DNA of 64,000 nt, taken from positions 63,571,078 through 63,635,077 of the forward strand of contig NC_134841.1 of assembly GCF_965363235.1 (NCBI RefSeq), given 5' to 3'. The stretch comes from Mytilus galloprovincialis (lineage: Eukaryota; Mollusca; Bivalvia; Mytilida; Mytilidae). A program made the position numbers and the translations under genes. Below the pieces are notes generated by a model. The model was not told where the DNA came from. It worked only from the letters and a program-made list of their open reading frames with translations, and ran no database searches. Of this stretch, positions 40,701-52,700 are shown one piece after another (the first letter of the stretch is position 1; the number at the start of each line of letters is the position of its first letter).

Positions 40701-43700
40701 ATTTAAGACTGAAGTTTCCTGACAAACATATTAAAGAATATCATATACACTTCTGTGTTGACATGACCTATCATTGATATGAACATATTCAGAAATTTTA
40801 ACTGTTTACAAAAATTTGTATTTTTCAAAATACTAAGGATTATCTACCCTAGGAACAAATTACTGAGCTGTATTTGGCAAAAACTTTCCTTCAGACTTTT
40901 GAGTCGTCAATACTCTTCACATTCATACTTGATTTGACCTTTATACATTTTTTATTCAAGCGTAACTTAGGGTCTTTTGTAGACCAAAACTTCATTTGGC
41001 ATACACAATTATAAGCCTTGATGAGGTTTTTTTATATAGTGTTTGATTTTTTCCAGGTGATAGGTTGAGAACACAAATGTAAAAAATATTAATCAACTCA
41101 TTAAACAGACATTAATCACATATACGGTAAGTCTGAAAGTTAGTATAGTAAAAATTAGGTAGTTTCTTCAGACAACTCTATAAGAATTATTTTACCTTTT
41201 GCCAGCAGCTCTTGTCAACCTTATCATTAACATCTTAACATCGTCTGCATCTTTCTGTAATAAACAAAAACGTTGGAAAAATTTATACAAAACAAACCCA
41301 CTGGTCAGACAAACAAAATTACTACATTCAAGATTATATGAACAAAGTAAGAAAATTGCAAAAATAAAATCATAAGAAAACCAAAGTAACAGCAATGAGG
41401 AAAAAAATAAGGACATGTGCACAATGGTTTGTCAGAAGCAGTGTTTAAAGGGAAATAACTGGAGTTATTACAATTTATACTCTAATGAAACATAACAAAT
41501 GTATGGGGACGGAAAAGCAGAATTGCAAATAGCTTAAGAAGCAGGTAAGTGGAAACATTGAAGTAAAAATGCAAAAAAAAATATCACTCTAAAAAATTGA
41601 TTTACAAAATATCAAAAAATCTTATTCAAACAAATTTACACAATACCTCTGTTTCTAGGATATAATGTAGAGGTTTCCTAACATCCTGTTCATGTAAAAT
41701 CTTTAATGCACTGAAAAACAAAACAAACGATCATGTTCTGAAATTGAAAATGATTGGAGACAGTTTTGTTGTTATCAACATGGGTAAAAAAAAAATTTAC
41801 ACATTTTTTTGTCATACTTCAAGTTATAAACATGCTATTAATTGAATTTTCTTAACCAATTTAAAAATATTATTTTCATGTTACTTTGTAGGCAATCAAT
41901 ATATCCTTACATAATTCTATCCTCATTTGAAGATTGATGCGAGTACTTTTTAAAAAATGTAATAACAGATCATTGTACTGTATTTAGGCAAAATTACCCC
42001 AAATGTCTTTCCAGCTTGTCTATTTCCTTGTGCAGTCTTATTGATTCTTTTGTTTCTTTCCTGTAAAAATGTTTTCAAGATAATGCATCAAAACAAAAAT
42101 ATCAAATGTGTTACAAAAAAAAAAATATCTTCAGCATTTTTTTAGCAATAAAACGAAAAATATCAGGATTGTTCCATTAAAACATATATGATAATGACAA
42201 AAATGGGGTAACATCGATACAATAAAGGCAGATTTAGAATTTCACTTTAATTTTCAGTTTACTAAAGTCTTTGACACAACTTCTAGTAGAGATTTCAAAA
42301 AGCCTTCTCTGGGTACCATGTATGGTTTTATTGAACAGTCCTTTGCATTAAGTCACAATAATGAAATATTTTGAGAAGTGAATTTAACGACATAACTGAG
42401 TTCAACTGTTATATCATTCTTCTGCAATGTCATAAACTGTACTAGTTGGGTTTACATATGTATGTAATTAATCAATTCAATACATATCCACTAAAGCCAA
42501 CGAATAGTGTATTAGGGAGCTACTATTTGATTTTTAGGGGGGGGCTAGGATGATGTCCTGCATTTTTTTTAGCTGTAATCTCTGTCCTGCCTTTTTATTT
42601 TTCACTCTGTTCTGTCCTGCCTTTTTATTTTTCACTCTGTTCTGTCCTGCCTTTTTTTTTTAGTTTATCCCGACTTTTTTTTACCTAAATTGTCGTCCTG
42701 ACTTTTTTTTTTGCAAGCGTCTCATCCTGCCTTTTTTTTTTACTTAAAACTCCTGTCCTGCCTATTTTTTTCAAATTTCATCCTAGCCCCCCCCCCCCCC
42801 CCCCCCCCCCATAAAAATCAAATGGTAGCTCCCATACAGTGATCACAACAGTCTATCACTTTTTGTCAATGACTGCTACAATCATTACTGGATTTAAATG
42901 AAACTAAGAGATTATTATCTGTGAAATTTGCATTGTAAAATTATTTGAGAACAAGAAAATAGCCATTTTGGTAACCTTACCCATATCCTTTCTGTGGAAG
43001 ACATTGAAAAATTTCTAAAGCTAAATCTAATTGATCATCCCTACAAAATAAAATAACAAATTATATATTTGTATGAACTTCATCTGCATAACAAACTTGA
43101 AATTTGCATTTTTAACAGAACAAATTAGTTCAAGCAATTAAACATTAAAATGACATAAACTGAAAAAGATAAAACAATACTGTCAAACTAGAAATGTTTT
43201 CAGATCCTCTTTGTACACTAGTTTCAAATATAGAGGGATGCATGTGAAAATTGTCATATACTTTTTTAAACAAACATAAGTCTTAATGAAAAGAATTACT
43301 TTAAACAAGAAGGTGTGCCTAGTACACGGTTGCCCCTACCGCATTATCATTTTCTATGTTCAGTGGACCGTGAAAATAGGTTAAAAACTCTAATTTGGCA
43401 TTAAAAAATTAGAAAGATCATATCATAGGGAACATGTGTACTAAGTTTCAAGTTGATTGGTCTTCAACTTCATCAAAAACTACCTTGACCAAAAACTTTA
43501 ACCAGAAGCTGGAAAGACAGACGAACGAATGGACGAACGAATAGACGCACAGACCAGAAAACATAATGCCCATAAATGGAGCATAAAAAGATCTCACTAT
43601 CTGCAACATCAGGTGTGAAACAGTGGTACATGTATTGCTAATATCTGTATAAAGAAAGAGCAAACAGTTTTCTTACATAGATCATTCAATATCTTAATAA

Positions 43701-46700
43701 AAATATATATATTGGTAATACACATATATTTTAGATAAATATTTAAAATAAAAAAAGGTGTACAACATACCTGCCACAAACATATAGAGCTTCTAGGGCC
43801 ATGGACATGACATCATCCTGACTTGATATTATAGGTCTTTTTTGCTGCAAATGAACAAGATAATGTATTCTTACATAAATTGTCCCAAATGGGCTTATAA
43901 AAGAGGAACACAAATAACATATCCAAATTAAAAATGACCATTGCTATTTCTATTAATTAATATAAAAAAAACGTTTGAGCATTTTTGAACTGCAGAATAC
44001 ACAACAATAAAGATGTAAAACCTTTAGGTTTATTAAATGTTTTTAAAGAACTGAATTTTCAAAGAATTTAAATATGTTAAAATTTGGATACTTTACTTGA
44101 TGAAGCCAATCACACAAGGTCTTATAGGCTTCCAAATTTGTGAAAAATTGTTCCACTTTGAACCTCAAAAGCTTAACCGCTCTGTGAAAATGTCTCAGCT
44201 TTGTAACAATTCATCATAAATATTCAAGTTAATGATGAGGACTAGGGAATGGAAATACAGTCTACTATTATCGTCTTAAAATTATCAATTCAATCTTTAC
44301 AATGTTTAAATATAATTTAAGAATTACTTCTCAAAAAAACTCACAGTCGCTTTAGATGATTCAAATATTTTAGTAGGTAGTGTAAGATCGGTCTTGGCTT
44401 TAGTGACAATGTAATCTCTAAGTAGTGAGGTAAAGGTCCCAGGCTGTCTGTGTTCACACTGCTGTAGGAAAGGTACTAGCCATTTGTGTAGACACTTTGT
44501 GTACATTTCTGTTGATGCCTGAATAAAAATATAATAGTAGAATATTATACATGTATGATATCTGTCATATTGTATATGATTATTTTGTTGCCCGAGTTAT
44601 TTCTAAACATCTGTCAGATCAATGTCCTGGTCCACATTATCTTGAGATTGTATTTAAAGCAGTTCATACTCATCTTTATCTTATCATAATGAAGGCTTAA
44701 CACATACAACATGTTTTCCTCTCAGATTTAATGATTTCAATAAGAAGGGTCCTCAATACTCTGCAACGGAATACTTTATTTGGTCTTTTAACAGTTTAAC
44801 TTTCTATACAATAAAAATAAAGAGTTTTTGTTTTTCACCATTTTCAAAACCATAGTCAGATTCTTGCTTTTTTAAAATTTGATCTGAAACACATGTAGAC
44901 TTCAGCATTATTTTGTGCAGAAAAATTAAGACACACCTTGGACATAATTAGTTCCAATTTATCATAGTCTGCCATCTTTTGTAGTTCATCAAAGGTCAGA
45001 TTTTCATCCACATAACAGTCATACACTAGCATCTCCATGGTTACCAAGTTATCCAGTAGTTCAGATAAACCCTAAAAAATTAAATATTCACAAAATTATC
45101 AATCCTAATCAATAATTCTAATATTTTAATTCTGTTTTCTTTATTTATTGAACAATAACTTCACAGAAGAGCAATAATTTTGCTACTACATTTTTTGTAC
45201 TTTTTTTATAAAAGGCCTCTAATTTAATGAAATTCTAGTATACAAAAACATTCTCTCCTTTATATACCCTGCAAACACAATTTATGTTTGAGCATACTTT
45301 TTACATTTTTAGCTCTTTTCAGACATTTTCAAACAATCAACATCAAAATTTTTATTTATAGGAGTAGATATTTTAAAGGTTTATGAAAACTATATCCTGA
45401 ATTGTAAGACCCACCTCCACTCCTCTCTCAGTGGCCAGTTTGACTAACTCTACCGATAGGTCTACTTGTCGTGATAACCTCTCTATCTCACAGGCTCTGA
45501 AGCTGTACCACTTAGAAAGATCATCAGTGTTTGGGTTGGCCATTCTAGAGAAAAAATATGTAAAAATTAATATAACTATGAATATTTTTTCATGTCTGCT
45601 TAGGCATTTAAGGTATCACTAAATCAAGAATTCCAGTATAGAAAAAAATTAAACAAAATGGCTGAAAAACACATTAATTTATGGAAGTGAAAAAAATTAT
45701 AAAATTTAAACAAGCTTATGCATAAAAACCAACAGACAAAATACTTAAAAGACTTCTGTTGTATGACAATAAAGCCAAAATGACTAATCAAAAACTACTT
45801 CCTCTATAATATAAATAGTGTAAGGTTTTTTCATATCAAAATTTGTTGGCTAGTTTTATAAATTATCATACGAACCTAAATTCTTTGAGACCTGGATTTT
45901 CCTCATACAAGAAGCCTCCAAGATCTGGTAAAACTGGTTCTATGATAGTTCTGAAAAATATCAGTGTTAAATCGAATAAAATAACCATCTATCAATAACT
46001 CACTCCATTTTAATATGTTGAAGATACTGTTTGTCTATTTATAATTATAAAACAAAATTGCATGGTTCACTCAATACAACCCTAATTAAAACAGATGTGC
46101 TGTAAAGGTTGTCATTGAAAGAAAAGTTAAACTGTAAAACTAAAAATGAAGTTAAAAATGTGCTTTTAAACTTTATTATAAAATGGCAGGTGAATGCTAA
46201 GTTAGAACTTACTAAAGTTAGAGTGCGAAAACTAAAAGTATTCTGACGACGACGACGACGACGCAGGACGACGACGCCAACGTGATAGCAATATACGACG
46301 AAAAATTAAAATTTTTGCGGTCGTATAAAAATTTAGACTGCTATGAATGAAGGTCCAATGATACACATCATTTCCAAATTTACGCTTTTGTAGTAGCTGT
46401 CTATTTTTAATGTATTACTGAATGTTTATTTGAATTAAAAGTCAAAATTATATACAGTCGACTCTCGTTATCTCGAAGTCAGTCAGACCAGTGAAATATT
46501 TGGAGATACACATAGTTCAACTCAAACGAAAACCGGCAATTTGACAAACCAAGGGACACAACTCTTGCTTAACTTGGTTAAACTAAAATAAATCCGGGTG
46601 AATATGGGAAGGGGATAAATATTCTGGTATCAGATCGATGTATTTAAATGTCATGTTCTTTCATTATTATAATAACATTATATTTACTTATTCTATTGTT

Positions 46701-49700
46701 TCAGTTACAATTTTTTCCTATGGCTTTTTTTCGAGAGAGAAATTTCCATTCATTAGTTTCGTTATTCAGGTCGGTGACAAAATTGTTTATTCTTGGATAC
46801 ATGAGATTTTAAAAAAGTTAGATTTCTCTTCATTTTGTTTAATCTCTTTCTTTCTTTTCAAAAGAAAATATAACAAGATTAAAGACGCTGATTCAGTAGT
46901 TTTTGGTTGATTATTTACAGAGGTCAAAATCTTCACTTTATACACACCCAAGCTCATTAGTATAAATCACAATTAATTGTTTTGTAAACATTTTAAATAG
47001 TTTTTAATGAATTATAACAATGTATCACTAATTATTTATATAATTTCTTAGGTAAACACTAGTGGAAATAGCATGTCATGAATTAATACAGTGGTCAGTG
47101 ACCGGAAATTTAATTACATGTGTATTGTCAAATTAACTCCTCAATCCTGGAGGTCATGTTTTGACATGTGTGTACTAGTTCCAGATAGATAATGAATTTT
47201 GAATGCTTTTGTTAACCTTGGGACCGTAAATTTAGTTCGACTCAACTCTATTGTTTCAGTTACAATTTTTTCCTATGGCTTTTTTTCGAGAGAGAAATTT
47301 CCATTCATTAGTTTCGTTATTCAGGTCGGTGACAAAATTGTTTATTCTTGGATACACGAGATTTTAAAAAAGTTAGATTTCTCTTCATTTTGTTTAATCT
47401 CTTTCTTTCTTTTCAAAAGAAAATATAACAAGATTAAAGACGCTGATTCAGTAGTTTTTGGTTGATTATTTACAGAGGTCAAAATCTTCACTTTATACAC
47501 ACCCAAGCTCATTAGTATAAATCACAATTAATTGTTTTGTAAACATTTTAAATAGTTTTTAATGAATTATAACAATGTATCACTAATTATTTATATAATT
47601 TCTTAGGTAAACACTAGTGGAAATAGCATGTCATGAATTAATACAGTGGTCAGTGACCGGAAATTTAATTACATGTGTATTGTCAAATTAACTCCTCAAT
47701 CCTGGAGGTCATGTTTTGACATGTGTGTACTAGTTCCAGATAGATAATGAATTTTGAATGCTTTTGTTAACCTTGGGACCGTAAATTTAGTTCGACTCAA
47801 CTGGAGTTGAATTACATACATTTATATGGAACAAAGTTCGGAACTACGTGAAAACTTCGACTCATCTGAAATTTCGGGTCAACTAATTCGAGACAACGAG
47901 AGTTAACTGTATGTTAAATATCAGCAATATTAAAAACAAACATAAAACGTAATCCCTAATTAATCAACAGCTTAATTTTGATGTAAGGAGTACAATGTTG
48001 TCTGTAACCATCTTTTTTTTTTTACCTGCAAAAATCTTCCTCACTCCAATCTTTTTCTCTCCATCTGTCTTCTTCCCAGGGAATAACTGATTTATCATTC
48101 CTGAATCATAGAAAGAACAATGATATTACTGTACATGTCTTTGATTCTGATTTACTCCAACTCAAATAATAAGTTTTTGGAAGTTTATATTTATCCAAAG
48201 GAAGTTTTAATAGTGCTGGTTCATAAGATTTGGTTCATACATTTTACATCTATTAAAGATGTATGTTATTCGTTGATCATTCTTTTGAATGTTAATTTTG
48301 TCAATTCTGTCCAAATAAAAAATAATCTAGACACAAAAAAAATATGCTTATCTGAAAAAGTATACTTTCAGTTTACCCTCTTCAAAAATTTTCTAGTTTG
48401 GTAGCCTTTCAAAATTTCCTGTATGATTCAATTACCAATAATCAAAGAGGGACGAAAGATACCAAAGGGACAGTCAAACTCATAAATCTAAAACAAACTG
48501 ACAACGCCATGGCTAAAAATGAAAAAGACAAACAGAAAAACAATAGTACACATGACACAACATAGAAAACTAAAGAATAAACAACACAAAATTATTCATG
48601 ATTTTTTTTTTTGAATTAGTTATATTTGTGACTTTGTAGTGGAGGATTCTTTAAAAGGACAATTTTATCTTAACTAGCAAAACTATATAAATTCTGTATA
48701 TGAAATTATCATTTAACTAAACTACAAACCTTCAGAATTATTTCTATAATATTACTTTGCATCTATTAACAGACTAATATTGAAAATATTACAAATGTAA
48801 TAATGAATCTAAATAATGCAGAAAGAAATATTGTGAAACAAACTTTTATATCACTTACCCAACTTCTGGTAGCAGTGACCTATATTCATGTGGATTTGTT
48901 GTTTCTGGAAAATTAGACAATATTCCTAACCTAAAACATACCAATATTAAAATGAAATATTCATTCAGCAATGTTATTTAAAGCAACAATAAAAAAAAAT
49001 GTCTTGCAAGTGGTCAGTTCTATTTGGATTGTTATTAAGGTTTTGTTAGATAATGAAGTCAAAATTGCTAAAGTCAAAAAGATAAATATACTCTACACAT
49101 TATTGTTTCCAATAACCTTTTGACAATTACCTGTGAGGTCTTAGATCTTCCCAATGAAAGGTGAACAGAGTTTCTAAGGCTTCTATATTATTATCCTGTA
49201 AATATAAATTATTAATATAAACAAACACTATCAAAATATAAGAATTAAGAAAGTACATCATAATATTATTCCATATTTTCAATGTTATATTTAAAAGAAT
49301 ACTTTTGGAATAAGTATTTTCCATTTTAATTTGAATCTCCCAAATTTGAAATGCATTTTATAACACTAAATACTTTCTGAAATTGTTTGATCTAACTTTT
49401 TGAAAAAATTACAAACTATAATTTCCAATAATTTATTATAAGAAATCATTTGTTATCACTATATTTCTTGCTAAGACAAGTAGTAAATTTTTTAACCAAA
49501 TATTTTTTAATGCATACACATTTTCTGTCAAATTTAATAAGAAAATGCAGTTGATTTTTTAATCAGTGGGCAATAAAGATCTCATAAAAAATAACCAATC
49601 AGCAACACTTATTAAATGAACACCAAAATCCACAAAATGCACTGTAACAATGGAAACCTACCCTGGCATAATTAACTGCAATCTCCACTATGTTTTCTGA

Positions 49701-52700
49701 TCTGAATTTCTGGAAGAATTTTTCATTAAACCTTTCTGCTGCTGCATGGACACCTCCCAGAATGCACTGCAAAAAAACAGATCAAATATTACTACAGCCT
49801 GCATAATGTTTTTTAAGCAATAAGGAATAGGCTTATGGAGATGGAGTAATTTAAAGCTGATGTATTTAAACCCACACTATATTCAATATCTCTGGAAATC
49901 ATTCACTTTGTGTTCTTGTTGATTTATTTTACTGATATTTATAAAATTTAACAATATATAGACAATTCATGTCCACTCTGTGTAGTATTTCTATTTGCAT
50001 CCATCTGTGTTGAGCCTTTTTCAACTGATTTTTATAGTTCACTCTTAGTTGTACTGTTACACCAGTGTCCCAGGGATTGGGGAGGGTTGGGATCCTGCTA
50101 ACATGTTTAACCCTGCCACATTCTGTATGTATGTGCCTGCCCCAAGTCAGGAGCCTGTAATCAAGTGGTTGCCGTTTGTTTATGTGTTATATATTTGTTT
50201 TTCATTCATTTTTTGTACATAAATTAGGCAGAAAGCTTTCTGCTTTGAATTGTTTTACATAGTTACATTGCCTTTTCGTTTACTTTTATATCTGACTATG
50301 CGGTATGGGTTTTGCTCATTGTTGAAGGCTGTAAGGTGATCTATAGTAGTTAAAATCTCCGAGTCATTTGGTCTCTTGTGGAGAGTTGTCGCATTGGCAA
50401 TCATATCACATCTTCTTTTTTTTAAATCATGTTACCTCATAAGTTTTCAATCTGTACAAATACTGAAGAAGTTTTCTTCTAACACGACACACTTCTCTCT
50501 GTTCTAGATTCAGACTGAAATTAGATAAAGATAAAATTAGATATATCATATACTGAATATAATATTTCAATCTTTTTTATTTATAGGTATACAGAATATT
50601 GCGCTTCAGTGATTCCCAAAATAAGCAACCAAATTTGTTCTCAAATAGGGGGCCCCTCTAAATCCGCCTCTGTTAGTTTAAACTGTGAGAAGTTCAGGGC
50701 ATATAAACATTGAAAATATGCCGCACAACCTATATTTTGACCTTTGAAAAAAATTGTAGTGCATATGAACTTTCAATTCTAGCATAATATATTTTTCAAA
50801 ACTTCATAGTAAAAGTGATTCAGATTTTGCCGTAAAAGGAGTTCCTATGGGAAATTGCATTGTCAATATTTACAGAAATGCAACCTACAACTATATATCT
50901 AATATTTTAATTTTTATCTATAATTTAAAACTAACTTTTTAAATTCCAGTTCATTCAACATTTCTTCTTGTTTAGCTTTCTTCAATTCCTCTTTCTTTGT
51001 CTGTGTTTCAGGATCGAACTCATCTAATGTTATATCTTCATAAAGACCATCTTCTGGATCACAGAGGATAAACCTAAAATACGGTTTTAGAATAAAATTT
51101 GAAGTGAATAAGCAAGAAAGACTTTACATGTACATTGTTTTGAGGAGGACATAAACAAAATCAATACTTGATTAATATATCATAAAAGAAATTAGGAAAT
51201 GTCACTGAAAACTATATGTTCTACAACTTTTTGGTTCAGTAAGTTGTATAATAGGACTAATTCCTGATTAAACTAGTTGAAGCATTTGTAATTCTAGCTG
51301 TTAACAAACATTTTATATCACAAGTTCTAATATCAGTTTAAAAATGAGACTTTCTCACAAGTTAGAAAAGAAAAAAACCAACCAATATAAATCTTTCAGA
51401 ATATGTCGAAGTGGGATTTTCTCTTCTGTGAATACATCAACATTGTATGAAAACTGAGAAAATAAATCACTGTGAAGTTGACTAGAAAAAGGACAGAAAT
51501 ATTATGATCTTTATAACGTAAAATCAACAATTACTTTTAATACTAATTTCTTTATTTAAATATTTAGCTAAATGGACGTGTGAGAGGTACAAAGTATTAG
51601 ATACATTGTTCAAATATCTAGATATCATGCACTACATATAACCTTGACAGATAAAAATTATCTTGATCTGTTTAGGTAATAAAACAGTAAACACCAGGAT
51701 ATTATTTTGATAACCGAAATAATCAAGTCATCAAGTATCACTTATACTTAGAGACAAAATTGTTAAGCTAAATTGCCATAATGGCGTTATCAAAATCATT
51801 TCAGAAAGGACAAGTTCCAATGTTATGTCAGATGTGTGAGGAATCAGAGGCCATCAAATGGAAATGTTTACTGTGTGACTTTCTCTTGTGTACAAAATGT
51901 CAAAAACTTCATAAAAAAGTGAAATCAACTGACCAGCATATAATTATAGATATAAAGGACATTTCTTCTCACCACCAACAGATTAAGGATAAACTAGATT
52001 TAAGTAACATTCAATGTGGAATTCATAGTGAACACAACTGTTTCTTATTTTGTCAATCTTGTGAAGTAGTTGTCTGCCCTTTGTGTATAACAAAAATTCA
52101 TAACAAACACAATATGGTTGAACTAGCTGAAGGATATCAACTTACATTGAAATCAATGAAAACGTTCAATTCTGAGATTGAAGAGAAAATGGATCAAAAT
52201 GAAGAAGTATTATCTGAACTTGGAATTTTGAAATCTTCAGAAGACCGCAAATATGAATTGGAAAAGCAGAATATTCTCAACCGAGAAAAAATATTAAAGG
52301 ATGAAGTTGAAAAGCATACCAATAAACTTTTGAAAGAACTTGATCAGAGAAAGGAAATACTGATGCAATCAGTGAATAATGCTCGAAATAGATCACAGAA
52401 ACTCAACAAAGATTTAGACCTTAGGAGAAAGAATTTAAACCAGGCCTTAAATTCAAATATTGCTAATCAAGTTTTCACCGTATATTTGGAGGAGAAAACG
52501 TCAAGACAACAAAGAATAGTACCTGCCAACCCTAAATTTAAAAAGTTGCCTAAGTTTGTCCCAGGTAAAAATGTAGTTCAAGATTTCTACCTTGGAGAAT
52601 TAAAGGAATCTGATGATGACCAAAAGATATTTGAATTTAAAGTGATAAAGCAATACAAAACAGAGCTAGCAATGGTTTACGATTTAGTCTTTTGTGATGA

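Noticed and set aside
44097-44181. w19 starting at the TTTTCACAG acceptor
   Set aside because: It would leave one unpaired base after w18, which ends on a full codon; only the upstream AAAG site preserves the frame.
46638-47465. Two open frames (90 and 88 codons) sharing an identical C-terminus
   Set aside because: They arise from the 555-bp tandem duplication inside a Tigger-like element; no start context or family resemblance.
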